Source: an uncultured Collinsella sp.
Lineage (GTDB): Bacteria; Actinomycetota; Coriobacteriia; Coriobacteriales; Coriobacteriaceae
Direction: 5' to 3'
NCBI GenBank assembly: GCA_958435945.1
Contig: CAUBIC010000004.1
Coordinates: 1 to 64,000, forward strand
DNA: 64,000 nucleotides
The notes beneath the pieces are model-generated. The model was not told the origin of the DNA. It did not search any database and saw only the letters and a list, made by a program, of their open reading frames with translations. The number at the start of each line of letters is the position of its first letter. Within the stretch, counting starts at the first letter, position 1. The translations under genes were made by a program, and so were the position numbers. Of the stretch, positions 16,944 through 24,398 are shown in pieces.

Positions 16944-18821
16944 ATGCAGTTTAAGTTGGCGAATCTCATCTTCAGTGGTAATCAGGCGTTTGATCAATTC
17001 CCGACCCTCTCTTTTAGAGAGCTAGCCGGTAGGGCGATTTCCGATTCTCCATCTTCTCTGAGATTGCTTGGTTCTTCTTGCGTTGATTTTTCTACTTATT
17101 TTAATTCTCTTTCTATAATGAAGTGGAAAGAGTACTCGAATGCTGGGTCTTTTTATCTTCATTTCAAATATCGGGGTGCCGGTTTTGATTTTCAGGAGAG
17201 GACCGTTGGTAATCTTGATTGGAGCTCCCGTGTTGTTCCGGACTCCAATCGTAGCTTCTCTTCTTCTGATGTTTGGGCTTCCGTTGATATCGAAATTACC
17301 GAGCAGGCTGGTGAAATACTACATTCCTTCAGCATTGAAAGTGCCGGCGATTTGACGCTTGATGATGCCTATTATTATGCGGATGTTGATCCTTGCTGCA
17401 TTCATCCAGTCGAATTAGCTCTTGCTATTACGACATTTAAAAAAGAACAGTACGTCCTTAACAATCTAAATCTCATTAAAGAGGGGATTCTTTCTGGTAA
17501 AGAGCCAATTTCGGAACATTTTCATGTCCATGTTGTCGACAACGGCAGATCGTTAGACTGCAACTCTGGATCGGATCTTATTTCGATTCATCCTAATCCA
17601 AATGTCGGCGGTTCCGGTGGGTTTGCTCGTGGCATGATTGAGGCGCTAGAGCAGAATCCTAAAGCGACTCATGTTCTCCTGATGGATGACGATGTTGAGG
17701 TTCTTCCTGAGAGCTTTATCCGCACGTTCAACCTGCTTTCTCTTCTCAAAGAAGAATATGTTGATGCCTTTTTGTCGGGCGCTATGATGAGCCTGGAAGA
17801 GCCCAATTTGCGCACCGAGGATTTGGGATTCTTTACTTCTAGGGGAACTTTTTCTCCCCTTAAGCCTGAAGGCTATATGAGTTCACTTCATGATGTGGTT
17901 GAGACCGAGATATATAAGGCCCCAACTGGCCTTTATGAAGACACTACTCAACAGTATGCTGGCTGGTGGTATTGTGTTATACCTACCTCAACGATCGAAC
18001 GCAAGGGATTACCTTTGCCTTTATTTGTTCGTTCGGACGACGCCGAGTATGCGCTTCGTTGTAAACCCAGATTCATGTCAATGAATGGCATATGCGTTTG
18101 GCATAATTCTTTTAAGTTTAAATACAGCGCTGCTGTGGAGCGTTATCAGGTAAGCCGAAATACACTGATTAGCCAAGCGACGACCGGCGTTGCGCCCCTT
18201 GCTGATTTTCTTTATGAGATTCGACGTGAAGTCGAACTCGACTTGAAGAAATTTGACTACGATGACGCGCTCCTCGCCGTAAAGGGCCTTGAGGATTTTT
18301 TAAGAGGTCCCGAGTGGATTTCTCATCCGGTTGCTGAAGCACGCTTTATGGCGGCAAATCGTGAAAGGGAACAATTGGTTCCCATTGAGCAGCTCATCCC
18401 TCAGGCACTAGAATTTGGTGTCGACTTGATGCAGCTGACATTTGGCAATTTGAGTCTCGAAGGGGACAGGTCTAGGCTGCAGGCACTTAAGGATCACCTG
18501 ACCATTAATGGCCACCGTTTTGTTAACGACTCTGCTAAGCGTAGAGGTAAAGTTGCTGTCATCGATGCCGCGGGATGGGTTTATCCCGCCGGTAAAATCA
18601 GGGATGTTGACACGCTTATTGTGGTAGATATGCCAAATAAGAAGGGCGCCATTAGACATATGGATAAGAAGCGATTCAAAGAGGTTTGGACTCGTTTCCG
18701 TAAAGCCGAGAAGGACTTCAAGCGTAACAAAGATAAGATTTATGCCGAATACGCTTCGTATAGAGATGTCTTTACTTCGATTGATTTCTGGAAACGATAT
18801 TTGAAAGAGGCGTCGGAGTAG
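16944..18821 (+). CDS. GlfT2-like galactofuranosyltransferase, copy 1
   Basis: A 625-residue protein with the three-part layout of mycobacterial GlfT2: an N-terminal beta-rich domain (to about residue 155), a GT-A domain, and a helical C-terminus. Key motifs are PNPNVGGSGGFARGM, the metal-binding triad LLMDDDVEVLPESF near residue 248, the acidic catalytic pair RSDDAEY near residue 362, and GICVWHNSF near 385. It would polymerise UDP-galactofuranose into galactan on a lipid carrier at the inner membrane face. The mutase Glf is encoded 5.6 kb downstream. A paralogue follows at 19469. Family is confident; linkage specificity is unknown. Confidence 0.85.
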   Translation: MQFKLANLIFSGNQAFDQFPTLSFRELAGRAISDSPSSLRLLGSSCVDFSTYFNSLSIMKWKEYSNAGSFYLHFKYRGAGFDFQERTVGNLDWSSRVVPDSNRSFSSSDVWASVDIEITEQAGEILHSFSIESAGDLTLDDAYYYADVDPCCIHPVELALAITTFKKEQYVLNNLNLIKEGILSGKEPISEHFHVHVVDNGRSLDCNSGSDLISIHPNPNVGGSGGFARGMIEALEQNPKATHVLLMDDDVEVLPESFIRTFNLLSLLKEEYVDAFLSGAMMSLEEPNLRTEDLGFFTSRGTFSPLKPEGYMSSLHDVVETEIYKAPTGLYEDTTQQYAGWWYCVIPTSTIERKGLPLPLFVRSDDAEYALRCKPRFMSMNGICVWHNSFKFKYSAAVERYQVSRNTLISQATTGVAPLADFLYEIRREVELDLKKFDYDDALLAVKGLEDFLRGPEWISHPVAEARFMAANREREQLVPIEQLIPQALEFGVDLMQLTFGNLSLEGDRSRLQALKDHLTINGHRFVNDSAKRRGKVAVIDAAGWVYPAGKIRDVDTLIVVDMPNKKGAIRHMDKKRFKEVWTRFRKAEKDFKRNKDKIYAEYASYRDVFTSIDFWKRYLKEASE

Positions 18822-18829
18822 TCTTCATG

Positions 18830-18868
18830 TGAGTGGGTTTCAAAGCGGGACCCACTCATTCTTTTGTA
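18830..18868 (+). terminator. Intrinsic terminator after the first GlfT2-like gene
   Basis: A 9-bp stem (18830-18838 with 18850-18858) with an 11-nt loop is followed by a T-rich stretch (TTCTTTTGT). It would reduce read-through into the small gene at 18921. Confidence 0.65.
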
Positions 18869-18920
18869 TCATATGAGTAATTGTGCTTCATTTATTGTTT
18901 GTCGTTGGGAAGGTTAAGCC

Positions 18921-19436
18921 ATGTCCTTGCTTTCTACTATTAAAAAGATCCTTCCTAGCTCATTCCGATCGTTGCATGCTATGCATGAGAATACTCCTTG
19001 GATGGTTCATCCCGAAAGTGGTCTTAGCGTGCAGTGCGGGGATGTTGACTTGGAAGCTCAGAGAACAGTTGTTTCTTCTGCGGAGATTGATCTTGTCCAG
19101 AGCGTATTCGATTCGTTTAACGAAAAGGCTCATGATCTAGGTTTGTTGACCGATGAGTCTCATGGTGATTTTGCATACGCGATTGATAACGTTTTTGATG
19201 CCCCTAAACGTAAAATAATTTGGGACTGCAACGATATCCTTCCCGTAAGAAAGCATCCGTTTGACAGCTTTTCTTTTTTGGTTCCCGCGAAAGCGGAAAA
19301 GGTCGCTGATGATTGCTATCCTGGATGGCCTTACATGCCTATGGACATCTGCGGGCATGATCATTTTGCAAAGGATGTTTTGTCTGATCCTGATGTTCGT
19401 TCCGCGATGGCAAGGTTTGTCGACGAATGTAATTAG
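18921..19436 (+). CDS. Unknown protein, possible LicD C-terminal relic
   Basis: A 171-residue soluble protein that I do not recognise. The ATG has a good GGGAAGG site and the codon use matches its neighbours, so it looks like a real gene. The stretch near residues 110-150 (DILPVRKHPFDSFSFLVPAK, then YPGWPYMPMD and GHDHF) faintly recalls the C-terminal half of LicD phosphotransferases. The N-terminal catalytic part (an aspartate-rich PWDDD motif) is absent. It sits between two GlfT2-like genes, so a role in modifying or priming galactan is possible but unsupported. It could be a remnant. Confidence 0.5.
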   Translation: MSLLSTIKKILPSSFRSLHAMHENTPWMVHPESGLSVQCGDVDLEAQRTVVSSAEIDLVQSVFDSFNEKAHDLGLLTDESHGDFAYAIDNVFDAPKRKIIWDCNDILPVRKHPFDSFSFLVPAKAEKVADDCYPGWPYMPMDICGHDHFAKDVLSDPDVRSAMARFVDECN

Positions 19437-19468
19437 TAGTTGCAACGGCTTTGATTAAGGTATCTAAA

Positions 19469-21310
19469 ATGCAGTTTAAACTTGCGAATGTTGTACTTAA
19501 AGTTGAAAAGCATGCAAAGGGTTTTCCTGAACTCTACTATCGCGTGCTCTCCGGTGATGCTTCGTATGATGACAACATTCATTCACTTCATATCAATGGA
19601 AACGTTGACTTTCTGACGTATGTAAATGGCCTATCTGCATGCAAATGGCATCAATATGCGTCTGTTGACGGCGTCGTCTTGCATATGGCTTTATTTGGCA
19701 GAGGACGGGTTGTCGTTCATGGAGTGAGGTCTGGCGAGCTGAATCCTGTCGAGCTTAGATCGTATCCTTTTGATGGCGAGAAACTTGATCCTTGCTTTCT
19801 CGATATCGATATCGATACAACCGGCTACGACTTGATCGGTTTTTGGATTGAGAGCGACGAGGGCTATTCCGTTGACCTTTTGAGCGCTTCTTACCTGACG
19901 GATGTTCCTGAGGGCTCAATTAACCCGATCAATCTTGCTCTTTCTACCACCACATTTAAGAATGAACGATATATTCTTCCAAACATTGAGCTCGTTAAAA
20001 CCGGCATCTCTAAAGAGGACGGTCCGATTCGCGATCACTTCCACATGTTTGTCGTCGACAATGGCCAGACGCTCGATTCCGCGGCGCTATCTGACGAGTT
20101 GGTTACCGTACTCCCGAATCCCAATACAGGCGGTTCGGGAGGATTTGCACGTGGAATGATGGCGGCTACCGAAACTCCTGGTCAGTTCACCCATATCATC
20201 TTGATGGATGACGATGTCTCTATCATGCCCGAGAGTTTGATCCGCACGTTCAATCTCCTCTCTCTTGCTAAGGGCAAGTATAAAGACGCCTTTATTAACG
20301 GCGCCATGCTCTCAATGGAGGACCCTACTCGTCAGTTTGAGGATGTCTCGTATGTGGCGACTACCGGTGCCTATCGTCGCGTAAAAGAGGACCTGAATGT
20401 TGGCAAGCTGTCCGACATCCTCGAAAATGAACGTACGAACGTTGAAGTTGATCAGGCCTATGGAGCTTGGTGGTATAGCTGCATTCCGGTGAAGGCTATC
20501 GAAAAGAACGGCCTTCCCATGCCTTTCTTTATCCGCTGCGACGACGTTGAGTTTGGCATGCGCAATAAGCCTGTCTACATGACCATGAATTGCATTTGCG
20601 TGTGGCATGCAAGCTTTGAGGGGCGTTTCCGCGCATCGGTTGATTGCTACCAGTACTTCCGCAACTTCTTTGCCATGATTGCTCTCGATGATTGTGCTGA
20701 TGAGAAGATGTTTGTCCTTCGTATTCAGCGAGGGGTACGTCAGAACTTGCGGGATATGGACTATCAGGCTGCCGAGTTTATTCTCGATGGCTTTGAGGAC
20801 TATCTGCGTGGCCCTGTGTATCTCCAGAAGCTTGATGGTGCCGCGACGATGATCGGCAAGGGTAAGTTAAACGAAAAGCTGATTCCTGTTTCCCAAATGG
20901 ATCCAAATCTTCTTCGTAATGCCGGGGTTACGGAGCAAGTACTCGCCAATGCTAGTCTGGAATTCCATCCTTCGAAGTTTATGAAGTACTGGAGATCTAT
21001 TCCTTACGACAAGCACTATCTTCCCGATGCGCTGTTGCGTGGAAAGCCCGGCTATGTGGTTAAGAATGGCAGTTGTACGCTTGAAGGCAACTCGACGCGT
21101 TGCAAGACGCTGGTCTTTCTTGATCCGACCCGCGAGAAGGGATCGGTCCGCACAATGGATCGAGCGCGGTTCAAGAGTATTCGTAGCCGAGAGCACGAAT
21201 TGATGGCGCGATATCGTAAAGAAGGCAAGAGCGTCAGGGGGGCATGGAAAGATGCTATGCCTTATATGACTTCGCGAGAGTTCTGGGAACAGTATTTAGG
21301 TCTTAAATAA
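19469..21310 (+). CDS. GlfT2-like galactofuranosyltransferase, copy 2
   Basis: A 613-residue paralogue of the protein at 16944, starting with the same MQFKLAN; an upstream TTG at 19451 is less likely because AAGG sits 8 nt before the ATG at 19469. It keeps the PNPNTGGSGGFARGM motif, LLMDDDVSIMPESL near residue 244, the catalytic pair RCDDVEF near 356, and CICVWHASF near 377. The two copies may handle initiation and elongation, or alternate linkages, as GlfT1 and GlfT2 do in mycobacteria. Its stop codon lies in the arm of the terminator that follows. Confidence 0.85.
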   Translation: MQFKLANVVLKVEKHAKGFPELYYRVLSGDASYDDNIHSLHINGNVDFLTYVNGLSACKWHQYASVDGVVLHMALFGRGRVVVHGVRSGELNPVELRSYPFDGEKLDPCFLDIDIDTTGYDLIGFWIESDEGYSVDLLSASYLTDVPEGSINPINLALSTTTFKNERYILPNIELVKTGISKEDGPIRDHFHMFVVDNGQTLDSAALSDELVTVLPNPNTGGSGGFARGMMAATETPGQFTHIILMDDDVSIMPESLIRTFNLLSLAKGKYKDAFINGAMLSMEDPTRQFEDVSYVATTGAYRRVKEDLNVGKLSDILENERTNVEVDQAYGAWWYSCIPVKAIEKNGLPMPFFIRCDDVEFGMRNKPVYMTMNCICVWHASFEGRFRASVDCYQYFRNFFAMIALDDCADEKMFVLRIQRGVRQNLRDMDYQAAEFILDGFEDYLRGPVYLQKLDGAATMIGKGKLNEKLIPVSQMDPNLLRNAGVTEQVLANASLEFHPSKFMKYWRSIPYDKHYLPDALLRGKPGYVVKNGSCTLEGNSTRCKTLVFLDPTREKGSVRTMDRARFKSIRSREHELMARYRKEGKSVRGAWKDAMPYMTSREFWEQYLGLK

Positions 21311-21348
21311 GAAGAGGTCCGGCTTAAGTCCGGACCTCTTCTTATTTT
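21306..21348. terminator. Bidirectional terminator shared by convergent glycosyltransferase genes
   Basis: A perfect 17-bp stem (21306-21322 with 21330-21346) has a 7-nt loop. T runs on the plus strand and A runs on the left arm give U-rich ends in both directions. The stop codons of both flanking genes (21308-21310 and 21342-21344) lie inside the stem arms. Confidence 0.92.
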
Positions 21349-22271
21349 GAATAGGTTTTATAGGCTTGTAGCTCCCATTGCTTTCGTTCAACCTTCGCAA
21401 CCGAGTCGAGGATAAGCCCCGTTGCCAGGCTTAGCCCGCATAGGAACATAAACGAGGCGGCGAGCGTTGCGGTGGGGAAGCGAGGGACTAATCCGGTCTG
21501 GAAGTACTCTGCGACGATTGGTATACCGAGAGCGAGCCCTATGATGGCAAAGATGATCGCGATAAGACTAAAGAACTTGAGCGGACGATAGTCTTTAAAG
21601 AGCGTTCCAATCATTGCGATGACCTTGATGCCGTCGCTGACCGTGTTGAGTTTGGATTCAGAGCCGGCAGGTCGATCTCGATACTCTACCGGCACGTCTT
21701 GAATGCGCCAGCGGTGGTCGACGGCATGGATGGAGAGCTCGGTTTCGATCTGAAAGCCCTCGCTCAAGACGGGGAACGTCTTGACGAAGGGTTTGCTCAT
21801 GGCTCTATAGCCGGTCATCACGTCGTCAAAGCTGTAACCGTATATCCATTTAATCATGGCGCGAACAAGGTTGTTGCCAAAGCCGTGAAAGGCTCGTTTG
21901 TTCTCTTCGGCATAGGTGCCGTTTGACAGGCGATCGCCAACGGTCATATCCGCTTCGCCGTTAAGGATGGGATTGCAGAGTGACTTGGCAGCTTCGGCGG
22001 GGTAGGTATCGTCGCCGTCGACCATCAAGTAGCATTCGGCATCGACATCACGGAACATTTGGCGGCACACGTTGCCTTTGCCCTGCCTGGGCTCGTGGCG
22101 CACCGTAGCCCCGTGCTGCTTAGCGATATGCGAAGTGTCATCGGAAGAGTTGTTGTCGTAGACATAGACAACTGCGCCGGGCAGCTCTCGATGAAAATCG
22201 TCGACAACTTTGCCAATCGTCAGTGCTTCGTTGTAACAGGGGATTATGACGGCGGTATTCGAATAGTCCAT
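21342..22271 (-). CDS. GT2 glycosyltransferase with C-terminal membrane helices (GtrB-like)
   Basis: A 309-residue protein. The GT-A domain carries VIIPCYNEALTIGKVV, YDNNSSDDTS, and MVDGDDTYPAE with the DXD-type metal site. After VMTGYRAMSKP, two hydrophobic segments (about residues 232-255 and 268-290) anchor it in the membrane. This is the layout of polyprenyl-phosphate glucosyl/mannosyltransferases. It probably charges undecaprenyl phosphate with a single sugar for transfer outside the cell. AGGAGG sits upstream of its ATG. It is divergent from the ABC transporter genes. The sugar is unknown. Confidence 0.82.
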   Translation of the reverse strand: MDYSNTAVIIPCYNEALTIGKVVDDFHRELPGAVVYVYDNNSSDDTSHIAKQHGATVRHEPRQGKGNVCRQMFRDVDAECYLMVDGDDTYPAEAAKSLCNPILNGEADMTVGDRLSNGTYAEENKRAFHGFGNNLVRAMIKWIYGYSFDDVMTGYRAMSKPFVKTFPVLSEGFQIETELSIHAVDHRWRIQDVPVEYRDRPAGSESKLNTVSDGIKVIAMIGTLFKDYRPLKFFSLIAIIFAIIGLALGIPIVAEYFQTGLVPRFPTATLAASFMFLCGLSLATGLILDSVAKVERKQWELQAYKTYSK

Positions 22272-22304
22272 GTAGGACCTCCTTTAATGACTCATCTGGT
22301 CGAA

Positions 22305-22310
22305 AGTATA
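22305..22310 (-). promoter_or_regulatory. -10 element for the GtrB-like gene
   Basis: TATACT on the minus strand, about 34 nt upstream of the ATG at 22271. No good -35 hexamer was found. The position in a divergent 161-bp gap supports a promoter. Confidence 0.45.
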
Positions 22311-22389
22311 CCTATCGCCTGCCCCTTTGATTAGATATGGGTTAGTTTTCCAGATTTGTTGCGGTGGGTTATCGTTAACGTGGGAGGGC

Positions 22390-22395
22390 TATACT
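22390..22395 (+). promoter_or_regulatory. -10 element for the ABC transporter operon
   Basis: TATACT on the plus strand, 37 nt before the GTG at 22433, with an AAGGAG ribosome site between them. The -35 region is weak (TTATCG at 15-nt spacing). Confidence 0.5.
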
Positions 22396-22432
22396 TTCCA
22401 ATGTTATGTTTTACGAGACAAGGAGATGGTCC

Positions 22433-23278
22433 GTGGCTGACAATGTAGAGAGTCAGAAAGCGGTGGCTAAACCGGCCTCTCACGCTAAAAATGATTTCGA
22501 AAAGGACAAGTTCATTCTTAAGCAGCTTGTCACCAAAGATTTTAAAATTAAATATCGTCGCAGTGTTTTGGGCGTGGCATGGTCTGTGCTTAACCCACTG
22601 CTGATGATGGTTGTTATGTCGATTGTGTTTTCGACGATTTTTGGCCAGAGCCGCAATGGATCAATTACGCCTGAAATGTATCCGTTGTATCTGATTGTCG
22701 GTAACATTACGTTCTCCGTCATGTCCGAGTCGACGAACCAGGCGCTCATGTCCATCATTTGGGCGTCTTCTCTGCTTAAGAAGGTTAAGGTCCATCGCTG
22801 GGTGTTTCCGGTGCAGAAGGTGCTGTTTTCTCTTGTCAACTTTTCCTTCTCTTTGGTTGCCGTCGCCCTTGTTATGCTCTTTTTCCGTGTTGTCCCTACC
22901 TGGCATTTAATTCTGCTGCCGGTTTGCTTGCTGTTGCTTATGTGTTTCTGCATGGGCTTGGGCATGATGCTGTCGGCGCTGGCGGTCTTTTTCCGGGATG
23001 TTATGCATCTGTGGACTGTTGTTATCACGGCCTGGATGTATCTGACGCCTATTTTTTGGACGACCGATTACATCAGCCAAATGGCACATTGGATTCAGGT
23101 GCTCGTGGTTGTCAATCCCATGTACAACTATCTCCAGTTTATGCGTGATATCTTCCTGTTTAATACCGTGCCTTCTGCGCTTACCTTTGGGCTGTGTGTT
23201 GTTTGGGCTGTTCTTGCCCTTGCTATTGGCTATACCGTGTTCCATAAGACCGAGCACAAGTTTATTCTCTACATCTAA
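22433..23278 (+). CDS. Polysaccharide ABC transporter permease (Wzm/TagG type)
   Basis: A 281-residue ABC-2 family permease with six predicted membrane helices. The N-terminal cytoplasmic segment contains KDFKIKYRRSVLGVAWSVLNP, a hallmark of polysaccharide exporters. The GTG at 22433 is chosen because AAGGAG lies 7 nt upstream. It is followed after 12 nt by the ATPase gene. Together they would export a lipid-linked glycan, most plausibly the galactan made by the GlfT2-like enzymes, as in mycobacteria. The exported substrate is inferred. Confidence 0.88.
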   Translation: MADNVESQKAVAKPASHAKNDFEKDKFILKQLVTKDFKIKYRRSVLGVAWSVLNPLLMMVVMSIVFSTIFGQSRNGSITPEMYPLYLIVGNITFSVMSESTNQALMSIIWASSLLKKVKVHRWVFPVQKVLFSLVNFSFSLVAVALVMLFFRVVPTWHLILLPVCLLLLMCFCMGLGMMLSALAVFFRDVMHLWTVVITAWMYLTPIFWTTDYISQMAHWIQVLVVVNPMYNYLQFMRDIFLFNTVPSALTFGLCVVWAVLALAIGYTVFHKTEHKFILYI

Positions 23279-23290
23279 GGAGTGCTGTTC

Positions 23291-24058
23291 ATGACTGAAT
23301 CTGCTATTGATTACAGCAAGCAGCCTCTTGCTGTTGAGGTCAAAGACGTCACCATGATCTTTAACATGGCGTCTGAGTCGCTTACAAACCTCAAGGAGTA
23401 CTTTATTAAGCTCGCCAAGCACGAGCTGTTCTTTGAGGAGTTCCGTGCACTTAAGCACATTTCGTTTGATGTGCATCGCGGCGAGGTCGTTGGTCTTGTT
23501 GGCACCAATGGCTCCGGCAAGTCTACGATGCTCAAGATCATCGCTGGCGTTTTGGAGCCCAGCGAAGGCGAGGTTAAGGTCCATGGCAATATTGCGCCGC
23601 TGATTGAGCTCGGTGCCGGCTTTGACCCGGAGCTTACCGCGCGTGAGAATATCTATCTGAACGGCGCGCTGCTTGGCTATACCAAGGAGTTTATCGACGC
23701 TAGTTTTGACGAGATCATTGAGTTCGCTGAGCTTAAAGACTTCGTTGACATGCCCTTGAAGAACTTCTCTTCGGGTATGGTTGCGCGCATTGCCTTTGCT
23801 ATCGCCACGATTACCGAGCCCGATATCCTAATCGTCGATGAGACGCTTTCTGTTGGCGATGTCTTTTTCCAGCAGAAGTGCGAGCGTCGCATTCAGCACT
23901 TTATCGAGAGTGGTGACGTCACGGTCTTATTCGTTTCTCACTCCATGGAGCAGGTTGAGCGCATTTGCCAGCGTGCCGTATGGATCGAGAAGGGTGACCT
24001 GCGCATGGATGGTCCCGTGGACGAGGTCTGCAAGGCGTACCATGACCAGTTCAAGTAG
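23291..24058 (+). CDS. Polysaccharide ABC transporter ATPase (Wzt/TagH type)
   Basis: A 255-residue ABC ATPase with Walker A GTNGSGKST, signature LKNFSSGMVARIAFA, Walker B ILIVDETLSVGD and the H-loop FVSHS. The N-terminal VKDVTMIFNM matches the TagH/Wzt group. It ends soon after the nucleotide-binding domain, so the C-terminal glycan-recognition domain of some Wzt proteins is absent. Export would then not depend on a modified chain end. AAGGAG overlaps the permease stop; the ATG at 23291 is preferred over the GTG at 23282. Confidence 0.9.
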   Translation: MTESAIDYSKQPLAVEVKDVTMIFNMASESLTNLKEYFIKLAKHELFFEEFRALKHISFDVHRGEVVGLVGTNGSGKSTMLKIIAGVLEPSEGEVKVHGNIAPLIELGAGFDPELTARENIYLNGALLGYTKEFIDASFDEIIEFAELKDFVDMPLKNFSSGMVARIAFAIATITEPDILIVDETLSVGDVFFQQKCERRIQHFIESGDVTVLFVSHSMEQVERICQRAVWIEKGDLRMDGPVDEVCKAYHDQFK

Positions 24059-24060
24059 GT

Positions 24061-24066
24061 TATAAT
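24061..24066 (+). promoter_or_regulatory. Consensus -10 element upstream of tRNA-Arg(TCT)
   Basis: A perfect TATAAT lies directly after the ATPase stop and about 47 nt before the tRNA. The -35 region (TACCAT) is inside the ATPase gene and weak. Confidence 0.5.
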
Positions 24067-24112
24067 TTATTAGCCGTGTGAACTTGTACCCGCTTGGACG
24101 TGCGGCTATTAT

Positions 24113-24189
24113 GCTCCATTAGCTCAGTTGGATAGAGCAGGGGACTTCTAATCCCAAGGTCGACGGTTCGAATCCGCCATGGAGCACCA
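24113..24189 (+). tRNA. tRNA-Arg, anticodon TCT
   Basis: Cloverleaf with a 7-bp acceptor stem (GCTCCAT with ATGGAGC), D-arm GCTC/GAGC, anticodon loop CTTCTAA giving TCT (reads AGA), T-loop TTCGAAT and an encoded CCA end. Two stem positions are non-canonical: 27-43 (G-A) and 50-64 (A-C). Otherwise it is intact. Confidence 0.93.
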
Positions 24190-24200
24190 GAGAGTTTTTG

Positions 24201-24233
24201 AAGACCCGGTTTAATGCCGGGTCTTTGTTTTTT
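24201..24233 (+). terminator. Intrinsic terminator after tRNA-Arg(TCT)
   Basis: A 9-bp perfect stem (24201-24209 with 24217-24225) with a 7-nt loop, followed by a T tract broken by one G. Confidence 0.9.
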
Positions 24234-24300
24234 GGCACGTGGGCGTGCTATTGTTTAAACAAAGGCTGCAAGACATGGGGATGACTTGCAGCCTATTTTC
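24234..24300 (+). terminator. Second hairpin downstream of tRNA-Arg(TCT)
   Basis: A 10-bp perfect stem (24263-24272 with 24285-24294) with a 12-nt loop, followed by ATTTTC. It may be a back-up terminator. With the flanking hairpins it accounts for most of the gap 24190-24398. No gene was seen there. Confidence 0.6.
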
Positions 24301-24339
24301 TCAAATGGAAATGGTGCGTTTCGATCGCTCTATAAATAG

Positions 24340-24368
24340 GCCCGGCACAGCAATAAACTGTGCCGGGC
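24340..24368 (-). terminator. Hairpin downstream of glf
   Basis: An 11-bp perfect stem (24340-24350 with 24358-24368) with a 7-nt loop, 31 nt past the glf stop on the minus strand. The U-tract is weak (CCTATTTAT). Confidence 0.7.
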
Positions 24369-24398
24369 TTCCTGCTTGTGTGTTTATGGCCGCCTTGT

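Noticed and set aside
24090..24112. TTGTAC plus TATTAT as the tRNA-Arg(TCT) promoter
   Set aside because: The -10 would abut the mature tRNA, placing the transcription start inside the gene. The TATAAT at 24061 is a better candidate.
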